Numbered from the stretch's first letter, positions 1-11,900 are shown. The stretch is DNA of 35,328 bases from Trichoplax sp. H2 (GCA_003344405.1 NOWV01000367.1:1-35328), one strand, 5' to 3'. The notes: a model not told the origin generated them from the letters alone. Made by a program: numbers and translations.

Positions 1-204
1 ATGATTCGAACTGTAAGTAGATGATTTGCATTCCCTATTATAACTATTAATTTCAGTATGTGTATAAGTGTCACTGTCATAAAAAGTCAGTGCTATATTA
101 AAACACAGTATATCCAAATTAGAAGTTAACTAAATAAGGATAGTCTAATAGAATTATCCTAACATAGATATTTCTACTGTAATACAGTATATAACACTGT
201 AACA
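1..204 (-). repeat. Solo LTR, family 2, partial (cut by window edge)
   Basis: The sequence is a close reverse complement of 11866-12070, the first third of the family 2 LTR. Its terminal bases (TGTTACAGTG read on the minus strand) end at 204. The next five bases, TTTAT at 205-209, are the expected target duplication. The matching region at 21965-21969 has TTTATATAACAG with no insertion. The LTR sits in the first intron of the leader exon at 254-292, in sense orientation. Confidence 0.75.
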
Positions 205-253
205 TTTATATAACAGCAACAATTGTTAGTATAACGGCATAAATCGTACTCAC

Positions 254-292
254 AATGTGTAAAATAAAAAGCAGGTTGAAAACTTTTGGCAT
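254..292 (-). CDS. Leader exon of a CTLD-PAN gene (U6, or second allele of U2 exon 1)
   Basis: ATG at 292-290 opens a 13-codon exon, MPKVFNLLFILHI, followed by a strong GTGAGT donor. It differs from U2 exon 1 (22014-22052) by one base, which changes the last residue from Phe to Ile. The flank 208-468 is about 97% identical to 21964-22229. Its place left of U5 fits the start of a further gene in the tandem array, whose remaining exons would lie outside the window. The same similarity level is seen between haplotype copies elsewhere here, so a misplaced second allele is equally possible. Confidence 0.55.
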
Positions 293-468
293 GATTCCGA
301 AATAATTACTTTCTTGAGTCAAGAATCGATTTCGTGCAACAACGATGAAATACCATAAATTTAAACACGCGCAAATAATATCACTTTATAAGCCTAATAT
401 CAGTCGACAGACCAAAATTGGAATTTACTTCGATCATCATTAAAATTTTACAATGCCATAAATTTGTT

Positions 469-488
469 NNNNNNNNNNNNNNNNNNNN
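469..488. other. Assembly gap, 20 N
   Basis: A run of exactly 20 N, probably a default-size gap. On the left the sequence is a copy of the U2 upstream region; on the right it is inside a family 1 LTR. Confidence 0.95.
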
Positions 489-903
489 TCTAAATTACTA
501 TAGTCTCCGGGATCCAGTATCCTTTAACTATCTCACAAGAATTTAGACGCCTTTGATTCTACGTTAAACTCAACTAGACAATTTAGAACTACTTTATTCA
601 ACTATCTGACGGGCTTATATACCCTTCTACAGCAGCTAACATTCACAAGTTATCTTATAAAAATACTTNNNNNNNNNNNNNNNNNNNNGAGAACATCTAC
701 TAACTAATTTTTCACAGCCGGACTACAATATGTCCATTCACAGAATCATTTCAGTGCACATTACAGCACAGCATTAAATTTACTGTAACACATTTATAAT
801 TAGAGTAATTCCTATTGTAAGTAACTAGTTGTAATATAATATCACTATATTATATTAACCAAATTTAGATAGCTATTTCTTCACGGTAGTTCGTACCGCG
901 ACA
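489..903 (-). repeat. Solo LTR, family 1, 5' side cut by gap
   Basis: Matches 8350-8747 in the same orientation and the reverse complement of 34299-34700. It ends GCGACA at 903 after the hairpin CACGGTA/TACCG. On the minus strand it shows a TATA-like GGGTATATAAG and AATAAA. A 20-N gap at 669-688 lies inside it. By comparison with 8530-8540 the true missing sequence there is only about four bases. Confidence 0.8.
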
Positions 904-3404
904 CTCATCAATTCCATTAATTTTAAAATATGCTTCAGCCGGAATAGTAAAGACAATACTAATACGATTGCATCTTTTACGATTGAAGAGACAATTTCAA
1001 ATAAAGTTAGATTATACCTAACATATGACAACTGGTATCCGATATTATAGGCCTACACCACGATGTACCAGCCTCGTAATTAATGATTATAGTTTTCTTA
1101 ATTACGAAATATTATAAAAGCATCACCCATAGTACCTAAACCCAGGCAGTTAGGCAATAAAAATTTTATCATAAATTGAATAGCTCCCTAAATTTTAGCT
1201 TCTACTATATGACTTGACCATGTAGGATAAAATATGCATCGTTTAATAAAAAAATTTAAGAAAAGCGAATAATTTTATTAGAATTATGGTCATTAGAAAT
1301 TATCACAAAGCAATAACTTAATAGGAAAAAAAAACTCTCAGAAGGATCTTTATTTCCTATTGTATAAAGTGGAATGATTTTCTGTAACAAAATAGAATTG
1401 TATAGAATTTTATTTCTCATATAAATTCTACATGTATTGACGTTTTTGTCTGATCTAAGCAGATATTGACGCTAATATTATAATTTATCTAACGATCTCA
1501 AGTACACGCATAATCGAATAGTTCTGCTATGCTTAATTTATTCTCAGTTTACATTTTGAAGCAATAGCGAAAGAAAATGGAGGTATTGCCATCCAAATTA
1601 ATTGAAACTACAGAGTAAAAGTCGCTATAACAACCCATTATACGTAAATCACTAATTAATCTTGCAATTAAAAAACATCGAACTCTTCAAAATGATACCA
1701 TTATTAGTAATAAATCGGTAATGAATTAATTAATAAAGAGATAGTAGGATAACGTATTCAATATTTTTAAAATTAAGAGAAAAATTATGATTTACTGGAT
1801 ATCATTTAGAAGCCACTATTTTCTTTTCAATTTCTTCTAGATGAAACAGAAAACTGCATGAAATATTATCTATCCAGACAAGAAATTTATCTGCTAATTT
1901 TATTTTAATGTAAAATATATTTGATTATGTTTATAATAGTTTCCTGGTTGGATAACTGTTTCTCTCTTTATTCTATAAGATTGCGACTATGAAATTCACG
2001 TTGAAATATTAATCTAATAGATTACATTGATGAGCTAATCTTCTTCAGGTAATTAGGCGAGCAGAAATGATCTTGTGACTTGCAGTACTTATCTGCAAAT
2101 TTCAATCTGAATTTTTCAATGTTTAGTGCTCAGTCTAAATACCGTACTTAACTATTCAAGCTAATGGTATCCCTTGAATGGTAATAAAATTCGTACAATA
2201 GATATGATGTCTGCTGTAATTGCAGTATTGTACACTGTATCTTCCCTTATTACATATTTAACGGTTTAGTTTGTACTATGTTATGAATACTCAATATCAT
2301 TATCGAATCGAGCAAATTCACTTTTCAACATTTTCAAATAAGATTAAATACGTTTATGCGATCTTCAATATTGGAACTAACTATATCACAAAGTATCAGA
2401 GTTGGTACTCTATTACAGTCTCTAAATAAGCTGATTATCTAGTTTAATGCAAAAGAGTTGCTGCAAAATGAATATGATTTAGCACTAGCAGAATTCAATA
2501 TAATCTAGCTTGAATGCCATGTATTTAGGTGCAAATAGACGCTTACAGTAATTTTGATGAATTTAATTAATATTTTCAATCGTGAAATAGAGTCATTTAA
2601 TGAGCATTTCAAGGTTGCCATCAAATCTAACTGTCTTGTCAACTTTGATCCTACCATATTTTCGTGAATCGAGAATACACGTTATAAAATATACAAATGA
2701 AGCTATGATGAATTTCCTAGGAAATGCTCTTAGTTTTCCAAGTCGTAATACTAACTCGAATTTTGAAACTCTAAACCGATTATATAAACGGCCTAATAAA
2801 TTCAGAAATCCTATAGGAAATATTCAAACGATTTCCAACACTGCAATGGCAAATTTTTAATAATGACTATCATTGCAGAATTTTAACTGGCGAATTAAAG
2901 TACTTTAGTGGTAACTTTGAAAATATGCGGCCAAATAGGTAAAATATATTACTTATATTTGTATACTTGTACCGTAAACGACCTTATTTATAGCCAATGT
3001 AAACTGTAAAATTTATTTCCAATAGAAAGATAGTCGCCTCAATTAACACAGTCAAAGTCATAGAATATTTAATATTAACTGTACCCTTCCGAATAGTTCA
3101 TTTTATCTATTTACTTAGTTTTGTTAAAGCATACTGCCATAGTAAATTTTTACTCAAATTTACCAAATTTTATTGTAATACTTGGACTGTAATCATCAAT
3201 TGATTAATCCACTTTTACTGTCTAAGAATTCATTTTTCAATTTTTTTCAATATAGCACGATTTTATGCTATGGCTTCCATAAATTATAAATAGCAGGAAA
3301 AGCTTAATAATTCTATACAGTTTCTATAAGTAATAAATGTGATCAAAATGTGAAACTAAATTTTGGTCGCAATATATTACTGTAAACTAAATCTAAATAT
3401 CTGT
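904..3404. other. AT-rich region without a recognised gene
   Basis: I see no reading frame with domain similarity and no repeat shared with the rest of the window. The plus-strand frame at 2600-2860 has no recognisable composition or motif. This is the region downstream of pseudogene U5. Confidence 0.4.
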
Positions 3405-3618
3405 TTAAACATGACAAAATCGAAAAAGAACGCGAGTATTAATATTATGATCGATTAAATTATAATTCTTATAACTAAAACATCGACAAAATTTGTTTAA
3501 CGAAGAATATATTGAACAACAAACACAAGATATTCCTTTAATTGATATCTTTAGAATGGATGTCGAGACTGTCGTCTGATTGCTTGTAGCCGATGAAGCC
3601 AAGACATAATATCTTCGA
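3405..3618 (-). pseudogene. U5 PAN exon, degenerate
   Basis: After a good acceptor (TTTCTTTAACATCTTTGCAG) the frame reads GISCVCCSIYSSLNKFC, then RCFSY, matching the PAN core G-[IV]-[ST]-x3-C-x3-C-x5-C-x2-F-x-[YF] of the other genes. The second core Cys is Ser, and the last Cys before the stop is displaced. One base precedes the first codon, so the phase does not match the type I exon upstream. Stop TAA at 3407-3405. Confidence 0.65.
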
Positions 3619-4199
3619 CTGCAAAGATGTTAAAGAAACATTATCAGTTTTGTTGTCGTTATCTTAATCCCATGTTATCATGCCCATCAGCATAAACTTA
3701 TTAAGAGGACTCCAGTATGATGCAGTATTTAGAACTTTTCAATTTCACCAATACTTGACTTAATAAAATAGTGCAGGCGAGTACTATAGCAGTAAACCTC
3801 ACCAACCGTAAATTTTTAATACCACAAGTATATTAACCAAAATGTTACAATTTCAGGAATTTACTTATAATGAGTAGTTTATTAACTAGATTTATTAGTA
3901 ATAATGCATGCTACTTAAAAGCATCTATAAGAATTACAATATTCATGCTTCTAGATACCATTTATAAAGAGGCAGCTTTCAATCGCTTATAAAAACTTAT
4001 TACCTGCAAGACCTGCTTTAAAATTTGATTGCTTTCAGATGCAAAATTAAAAATTGGAATTTGACTGATTATTTTCATGGCTGATATCTACCTGTGACAA
4101 AGCTATTTGAAAAATAATAGAAATGAATATTCAAACATTTCCAGCTTATGATAAACTTTAAATAATTTGGATTTTGTTTCAGGACCTAATTGCACATAC

Positions 4200-4595
4200 C
4201 GTATTCGCTATCTTCGCATAATGCAGGATGTAGCAGTTTGCACGCCGATGGAACCCATTTGATAGGATCAAAAATTGGATGCAAATGTACATGCACAGTG
4301 CATTCATCATCAGAAAGTAGGAGGAAATTATACTAGTTAATATAAGTATTAGCTATAATATCGTCTACCCAGACATACTGCGTATAATTGTTTAAACGGA
4401 ACTCATCCACTAAGCCAACAAATATAATCCCAAAATAAAATACAGCATTAAATATAATGCTTAGTTCCTCATTATCAATGATCGCCAAATCACTACCATT
4501 AGCAATACACCATAGTTGACTTTCATTGTAATTGTCAATAGCAGTCCTATAGGTAAAAAATCGATTCTCATGCTTGACTGTGAAAAAGCAATCCA
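4200..4595 (-). pseudogene. U5 type I CTLD exon with one in-frame stop
   Basis: The exon runs from acceptor AG (4597-4596) to a good donor, G|GTATGTG (4199-4198), 396 nt, phase 1 at both ends as in the intact genes. The frame reads DCFFTVKHENRFF, then GSDLAIIDNEE, then FVGLVDEF, then QYVWVDD. It stops at TAG where E, G and B have Trp (SYTDW, TYVDW, SYTNW), and continues open to KWVPSACKLLHPALCE, with the CTLD cysteines in place. A single TGG to TAG change explains the stop. Confidence 0.8.
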
Positions 4596-5107
4596 CTGCG
4601 ATAAAAAGATAATCAATTTTAGACGAATATTTAAGACATTTAATAGAGAATGCAAAATTACTGAATGCTTAATCTTAAAGCTTACCATTTGCAAATAGTG
4701 ATCATGAAGTACAAAAATGCATTTCTCTTAACTTAATGTAATCAGCATTTATTTAGGCTAATTTAAGCGTTATGTCATAAATTTAAAAAAGGCTAAGAAT
4801 TACTGTGCTTATCTAATATTGAATATAGAACCTAAATCGCAAACTAAAGCTATAAGGCAAAAGGTCAAGATTATTAATTTTTTAAAATATTGTATATAAG
4901 TTATTGTAATGACAATTTTTCAATAATGAAACACTTAAGTTGCGAGAAATAAAGTTAATTTTACTGCGATCTACAATTGTCTGCAAGAAGTATCCATCAT
5001 GACGTACTTATTATCTGAATGCCGAAGAAGGATCTACTGTATTATTGAATTAATCAAATAAATATACCATAAATTAAGTAATATAACAAAAGAATTTTGC
5101 AAATTAG

Positions 5108-5658
5108 TGTCACAATTTCACTTCTGCGACAAGGTAACGTACAGTAAGTCTATAAGTAGCTACAGACTTAAACCCCCTTTTACTTAACGTTAAACACACA
5201 CAGCAAAATACTGTAAAGATGAAACTTTTATTAGCAAAGATACATCTACAACTTTTTACCACGCCACTCAACTCAAATGTTCCCGTTTATATAGGAACCG
5301 TATAATTTGTAAAAAACAACAGTATTATTTATTATACCTTACTAGGTGAAACATCTCGAACTGAGATGTTCCTTACATAGCTTTTCTATCAGTAAATGTT
5401 TTGAATCTCTTACTCATACTTAATCTTAATCTAAGCTCGTAGGTTGTCCAATTCAACTATCATCAAGTAGAGTTTGAATCATCTTACTGCTATCTATCCC
5501 ACAATAACAATCAATATCAAATGTGTAATGAACTATTACAAACGACATCCGCGTTAAGGCATTACTTATCTTACCTAGCACTACAAGTATGGATATTCTT
5601 CATACTAGCTACTACTGTACTTATTAAACTATCCTAATGACAAGGCAACACCGTAACA
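5108..5658 (-). repeat. Solo LTR, family 3, complete
   Basis: 551 bp beginning TGTCACAATT and ending CCGTAACA, flanked on both sides by ATTAG (5103-5107 and 5659-5663), a perfect 5-bp target duplication. On the minus strand it has TATATAAA (about 5288-5295) followed by AATAAA (about 5228-5233). A perfect 8-bp hairpin AACATCTC/GAGATGTT lies at 5350-5370. A related copy in opposite orientation is at 10617-11045. It is inserted in a U5 intron. Confidence 0.85.
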
Positions 5659-5853
5659 ATTAGTTACTTCATAGAGCTATTAAATTTTAATTAATTTCTG
5701 TATGAATATTAACTTACGAGTAAAAATACATTTCACATATGAAATTTGGGCGCAATATAATCATATATTTTATATTATTATAGAGACTGGACTTTAATTA
5801 AGTGGTATAATAACAGTCCAAGTAAAACATCATCGGATAGAAAAGTAAATTAC

Positions 5854-6243
5854 TTTTTTTCACAAATAAAGTATTCAGTAGAACTGCAGGGGCTTTCATA
5901 CCACGAATATGGATGGGTATATCGCATAAGATAGCAATCTTCTACACTTCCATTGGGTGCTTACAAGTAGTTAGTATATGTAGGGACAGTCCCATTAATC
6001 CAAATTTGTCTATAGATATAACCGGTCAAATTTTCAATTTTAACCCAATCCAAACGTTGCTTTTTAAACCAAGCTTATGAAAAACTTATTTCCAAATGAT
6101 GTAAGCTTTCCTCCAAATTAGTATGGCTAAATCACGACCTTGATATTGATAATAAAATCGAGCTTCACTAAAAGTATACTGTAAATCAGGAACATGGTAT
6201 CATGCAGGATTTGTAATGCTGATTTGAAGCCAAAATTTCTCAA
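5854..6243 (-). pseudogene. U5 type II CTLD exon, decayed
   Basis: After AG at 6245-6244 the frame reads EKFWLQISITNPA, then stop, then YHVPDLQYTFSEAR, then GRDLAIL, a second stop, then KLGLKSNVWIGLK. After a frameshift it reads QIWINGTVPTYTNY, stop, then EDCYLM and YFICEK. The layout and spacing equal those of the type II exons at 12838-13230, 21180-21581 and 30995-31390. At least three in-frame stops and one frameshift show it is dead. Confidence 0.85.
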
Positions 6244-6424
6244 CTTTATAAATTTTGGATTAATACAATATGAATTTTAAAGACCTGGTCAGCTTTTGAA
6301 TTTTAATCGAAATAAAACAAGAGATAAATTTCGGATGTATCATACTAGTTGACTACTGGATGGGTTTGATTTTATGCATGCCTTGGTCTAAACTGAGCGA
6401 TGTGTTAATATCATTCGTACTTAC

Positions 6425-6474
6425 TCACTGAAGGCAAACTAAGTATAGATACGCCCCAAGGAAGAACAAAAGTA
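6425..6474 (-). pseudogene. U5 second leader exon, possible remnant
   Basis: A 50-nt stretch between an AG and a strong GTAAGT donor encodes WGVSILSLPSV, resembling the ends of the second leader exons in U1 (GTGLPHL), U2 (WAGLPNA) and U4 (LILGLPSS). Its length is one or two bases off the 46-49 nt needed, so the frame does not close. Tentative. Confidence 0.35.
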
Positions 6475-7728
6475 CTTCATGAAATGACAACATGAAAAGA
6501 TCCACATTTAAACGTAACTTAAAGAATAAAATTGAGATAACTTATAGTAATAATTTTATAGAGAATTTCATCATCTAATGAATAGCAAATTTTCAATACT
6601 AGAAATAAACACCAATCTGAGCTGTGGTTGGAGATACTATCGTATTTCTAAGATTAAATTGTGTGTATGCAAGGCATCGTACTTACAAAAGTCACAACAT
6701 TTGTAAATTTCTTTTTAAACATGTCGATAGAATATGGAAATTTTATAGTCGCTTAAAATACATTATAATTCGAAAATAATAATAACTAGCTGAAGCAGCT
6801 ACTTACGTATTATTATGTGATGAAATTATAAAATTTTTGCGTATTACTTATAAAAAATAAAATTTTAATGACCGTTATGTTAATATATTGATTATTTAGG
6901 CATCGTGCAATACCCACACACTTTTAATCTATAGTTACATAGTTATTCAGAATTGCGGGTGTGCTCAGTTTAATTTATTAATACCGATATTTTTTTCCAT
7001 TTCATTAAATGCTTAGTTCACCGTAAGCTAAAAATCCATTATCTATCTTTCTAAGTACAATCATTAAGATCTAATATAGTTCCTAAGTGAAATTGTGACG
7101 AATAATTATTAACAAAACAACTAATTAATTATAAATTACGACTTTGAAATTCTGATAGGCTGCAACTAAACTTTATATATTACAATTAGCACCTCAATAT
7201 CTTTAACAGTATATTTCACTAAACTATTGTAGTGCTTACTATAGTTTAGCTTATAGATGTGAATTGGTACTCTTATCATACTATCTCTTAGCTAACTAAA
7301 GTAATTATACGCTATTAAATCCTTTCTAATAACAGTTATATAAAAAATTAAAATGATTTTATTTATAGGTCTAATTAACGTCAACTTATGCTTTATTAAC
7401 AGTACATTATATTCATATATGAGAAACGCATAAATGAATTATTCAGCAATGTAGATGTGAGGCTGCTTCAGCAGTTGATGCATCAGAATTATTATACAGA
7501 CTTGTACTTTGTTGGGATGTCTTGAATTGAGTATAAATAGCTTTAGAAAAGTACCAATAATAATACTAATTTATTAAAATGACAGGAAATTCCAATATCG
7601 TTGCTTTACTTTTTATATCAGCATAGTTACAAGGATATAGATCTTAATTAGATATTAAGAAATTTATGTACGAGTATACTCAAAACTATTCACAAAATCA
7701 ACAGAAATATTTCTTTTGATATATTCAA
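6475..7728. other. Intergenic AT-rich region upstream of U5
   Basis: No gene, RNA or repeat recognised. It would contain the U5 promoter and first leader exon, which I could not identify. Confidence 0.35.
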
Positions 7729-7886
7729 AATGATTTTAAAAAGAATATTAATATAGAATTGCACAGTATAAGCTTTGTAATCGTTAGAGTTGTACTCAAT
7801 TCATAACGTTGTTTCTAGAATTGATTAATTCATGAATTACTCGTTAATTTCAAAGTTACTACGTCTTCGTAATCAATCCTATAACT
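7729..7886. repeat. Segment duplicated at 8094-8251 (second haplotype copy)
   Basis: About 158 bp nearly identical to 8094-8251 in the same orientation. Here the copy is interrupted at 7887 by a TGTCACGGTACG end. In the other copy the sequence continues uninterrupted. A 20-N gap separates the two copies. Confidence 0.8.
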
Positions 7887-8073
7887 TGTCACGGTACGCC
7901 GCTACTAATCAAGTAACTGTAAATTAATGAATGCTTATGAATAGATAAGATAAGGTTATGTGCTATGTTTTAATACGCTTGTAGCTGATAATAGGATGGT
8001 AGAAATGAGATAAAAATAGAAGTTGTTAGCAGTTAATTTACTGTAGGTTTATAAGGTATGTTAATCTCTAAAA
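7887..8073 (+). repeat. LTR-like insertion, family 4, partial
   Basis: It starts TGTCACGGTACG exactly where the near-identical flank at 8251/8252 shows no insertion, so this is a filled site with an empty partner. It runs into the gap at 8074. Its last 34 bases (8040-8073) recur at 35178-35211, where the element continues. TAACT at 7882-7886 would be the target duplication. The far end is not present here. Confidence 0.65.
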
Positions 8074-8093
8074 NNNNNNNNNNNNNNNNNNNN
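8074..8093. other. Assembly gap, 20 N
   Basis: A 20-N gap separating two near-identical flanks, most simply two haplotype contigs placed in series. Confidence 0.95.
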
Positions 8094-8311
8094 ATGATTT
8101 TAAAAAGAATATTAATATAGAATTGCACAGTATAAGCTTTGTAATCGTTAGAGTTGTACTCAATTCATAACGTTGTTTCTAGAATTGATTAATTCATGAA
8201 TTACTCGTTAATTTCAAAGTTACTACGTCTTCGTAATCAATCCTATAACTATACTAATTCATGGTATACATATACAATAATATTGTGCTAAAGTAATTAT
8301 GGCTAACATAC

Positions 8312-8747
8312 TGTCACAAACCAGCTTCGTGACAAGGATAACGTAAAACAAATCTCTAAATTACTATAGTCTTCGGGATTCTGTATCCCTTAACTACCTC
8401 ACAAAAATTTAGACGCCTTTGCTTCTACGTTAAACTCAACTAGACAATTGAGAATCGCTTTATTTAACTATCTGAAGGGCTTACATACCCTTCTACAGCA
8501 GCTAACATTCACAAGTCATCTTATAAAATACTTGGGTGAGAACGTCTACTAACTAGGTTTTCACAGTCGGACTACAATATGTCCATTCACAGAATCATTT
8601 CAGCACACATTACAGCAATAAATTTACTGTAACACATTTATAATTAGAGTAATTCCTATTGTAAGGAACTAGATGTAATATATTATCACTATATTATATT
8701 AACCAAATTTAGATAACTACTTCTTCACGGTAGTTCGTACCGTGACA
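8312..8747 (-). repeat. Solo LTR, family 1, complete
   Basis: 436 bp, TGTCACAAAC...CGTGACA, with a perfect 5-bp duplication CATAC at 8307-8311 and 8748-8752. On the minus strand it begins with the hairpin CACGGTA/TACCGTG, has a TATA position mutated to GGGTATGTAAG, and AATAAA at 8464-8459. It lies 11 bp downstream of the U4 stop codon in the same orientation as U4, so it forms the start of the U4 3' region. Confidence 0.9.
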
Positions 8748-8758
8748 CATACATAGAA

Positions 8759-8946
8759 TCAAGTATACAGTGTACAAAGAGTAGACTCGAAATTCAGAGC
8801 GCTAGTTTGATTAAAACTAAAATTTTGGCAAAAATTATTAAGTGAGCAGCGTATGGAACACTGATGACGAGAGATACCACTAAAGGAATCTATTACCTGC
8901 ACTTGAAGCTCATTATCCCAAGTCGCATATATATATGTATCTTTAA
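8759..8946 (-). CDS. U4 terminal exon: PAN/Apple-like domain
   Basis: The acceptor GATGTAG at 8948-8947 follows a strong pyrimidine tract, with entry in phase 1. The core reads SGISRHQCSIRCSLNNFC, then QNFSF, and a final STLCTLYT before TGA (8761-8759). The Cys pattern C-x3-C-x5-C plus a C-terminal Cys matches the PAN exons of U0, U1 and U2. Confidence 0.8.
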
Positions 8947-11900
8947 CTACATCGAAAGTAGAAAAAAATCCCAAAAGATAATTAGAACTGGTATCGCTAT
9001 ATCCTTTACATCAGATATATTTCAGTGTTGAATACAATAATCTGCTTTAAAAATGAAAATATTAAAGTCTAGATAATCTCGTACGCTATTTTTGCAGCTA
9101 TGTGCACCAAACTATTCCAGTTTAGTAACGATTAATAAGCTGAAATAAATAGATAAACTAGTAACTGTTTAATTATCCGCTACTGAAGTAGTGAATATTT
9201 ACCCGTACGTAGATTACATTTCATTAAAAAATATAAATGTAACTAAGATATCATTAATAACATTCATTTAACTCACTACCACCTACGATCACTAGATCAG
9301 CACCAAATTTAATTATACTATTTTGAAGATTCCCGACATACTACCTAACCAATCTTATACTATAAATGATGCTAACCTATCAATTTTAAGTTTATCTTAA
9401 TTTTGACAAAGTAAAATTGAGATAAAACATGAAATTATTACTCACAATAGAAGCATGTTAAATATACAAGCAATTACCTCATATTACCTGTGTTCTTATC
9501 GATGGTGGGAAACGATGATTGTTGCCTAGAATAAAAATAATGTAGACTCGACGATACCAAAAACGTATTATCGGAATTCAAGTTTGTAGATGTATTTAAA
9601 GCTAAAAATAGAAAAGATATCTAAATATAAGCTGCAAATATTCATCCATTACGATGCCGTAGTTCTACTGACTGATTTATAAGATGCATATACGAAAGGC
9701 GTGAATACTCTAATACCTATACATGCATTACATCTAACATGGATTTGAAAAATCTAATCTTACGTTTTTCACAGAGTCTAAATAACGTATAGTTGCACGG
9801 TAATGATATCCAACGAAAGCTGTAATAGATGATTGGCATATAAATTTGTATCACGCAATCATAAATAAAGCTAATACCACTTAACCAATTGGTATAAGAG
9901 CTAGCCATCGTACCATCAACCCAAACAAATTGTGTGGAATTATTGAAATCATAAAGATCACGTAAGCCGATGTACATCGTCTTTCCATGATAGTAACTAT
10001 CAAATACTGTTGCTAATTCGGCATTATTAATAATCGCGAGATCTCCTCCTTTATCAATGCAGGACTTTCTCGAATTTGTCCAATTTTGAAAATCTTCATA
10101 GAAAGTAAAGGCACGATTCCTATATTCAATATCGTAATCACAGTCTAAAATTAAATAGAAAAGTAAAACTTTAAAAAGAGGAGTTACGTATCAGTGGTAA
10201 ATCGTAGTCAATCTTTAAATCCGACCGCTGTTAATAAATAATAAGTTATAGAAGCCATCAAATTAATCGATTCGAGCTATTGTTATTAATCGGTTGAGAT
10301 TATACGTATTTCTTGTATTCCTATTGCTTATCACATATAAATTATTAAAATAGCTAAATAATGTAAGTTAAAAATCTTTAAACCGATAACTTAGAACTAA
10401 AGTAATTAGATTTATAAAGATTTAATGCATTGATATAGATGTTTATCAGCAATCTACATAGTCTTTTAATTAAGAAAATTTAAAAATTTTGTCTTACTTC
10501 TGTCAAAGTTCATCTTACTTCACATAAATGATATTACTAAATTAGCAAGGCTTGGTACTGTCATACATTTAAGCTTTAAAATGATTTGAACATATCAGGC
10601 ATCAGACGAAGGTATCTGTTACGGTGTTACTTTACCGCTAAGGTAGTTTAATACGTATAGTAGTAGCTAATATGGAAACATATCCATATTGTAGAGATTG
10701 GAGGATGAGTAATGCCTTAATGCGGATATTATTTGTGATAGTTTATTGCACATTTGACATTGATCGTTTCAAGTTCTAGCTATTGATAGTTGAATTAGAC
10801 AACACGCACGCTTAGATTAAGATTAAATCACGAGTAAGAGATTAAAAATATTTACTGGTAGAAAAGCTATTTAAGGAACAACTCAGCCCGAGATGTCTCT
10901 CCTAGTAAGTTATAATATTAGTAGAGTTCTTGTTTACAAATTAGAAAGTTTCTATATAAACGCAAACCTTTGGGTTTAGCTCTGTGGTGAAAATTTGTAG
11001 ATGTGTCTGTGGTAATAAAAGTTCTATCTTTACGGTACCATGTAGAGTCACCAGTATAAGTAATATGTTAGGTTAAAAATTAGTTTAATATCAACAAATA
11101 TGCCATAACCAGAACTACATGAGTAATTGTTAAAGACGAGATAATTTTGTTATCTTATTTAGTCAGATTCTAATTCTGATATATTGTGCTTTAATGTAGT
11201 ATTGGCTTTTTGTAAGACAGTGATAAATGACTGATATTTATACATAGCCAATTTAATAGCTATATAAGGGATTTGAGAATAATCAACTTACGATTCGAAT
11301 CACTATGACTGTATCTAACTAATGCTAGATTGTAGATGAGTTTAAAAATATTCCGTTTATGAACATGGTATAATCTGATTACCTTGTATTAGTCATTAGA
11401 CATCTATGTCTCTAAATGCTAGTACCTTCATTAGGTAGCAGTAGATAAAATTAGTCTCTAATGCTTTGGAGAGCTTCAAATTTAACAGTACTTTCTAGGT
11501 CGCCTGAACTATTGTAAAAGAGCATATAAATATGATATATTGTGCAATAAATAGATTTCTTAAGGTTTAAACTTAACGTAAACTGTAAGCCATCTAAGCC
11601 TTTACGTTGCTCGCTAGCAGAGGAAAAGTGTTCACGATTATGTAGACATTGTCCCTAACATGTGATTTAAGGATGTGACTTGTTGGCCGTAAATTATGTT
11701 ATCTTATCGCAAAACTGTTTTGAAATAGAAAGTTTGCATTAAAATGGCTTAAATGATGAAATTATATGGACCTTTCTTGATTATCAAGCAAAATATCTTA
11801 TATTTCGTTCTTAAGATCTAAAAAAATTACAAAAATAAGCCTGACTCATATTTTCCATGCCACCCTGTGACAGTGTTATATACTGTATTAGAGTAGAAAT

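Larger units (their letters stand above)
3405..6474 (-). pseudogene. U5: decayed secreted CTLD-CTLD-PAN gene
   Basis: The order matches the intact genes: possible second leader exon (about 6425-6474), type II CTLD (5854-6243), type I CTLD (4200-4595) and PAN exon (3405-3618). The type II exon has several stops and a frameshift. The type I exon is intact except for one TAG replacing a conserved Trp codon. The PAN exon has lost a conserved Cys and enters in the wrong phase (one leading base instead of two). A family 3 LTR (5108-5658) is inserted in the intron between the CTLD exons. I found no linker exon. Several independent lesions make this a pseudogene with good confidence, although the type I exon appears recently disabled. 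Confidence 0.8.

Noticed and set aside
2600-2860. 86-codon plus-strand open frame
   Set aside because: No domain motif, no splice context and no match to other parts of the window. A minus-strand FDG-like stretch resembling a CTLD motif could not be extended either way.
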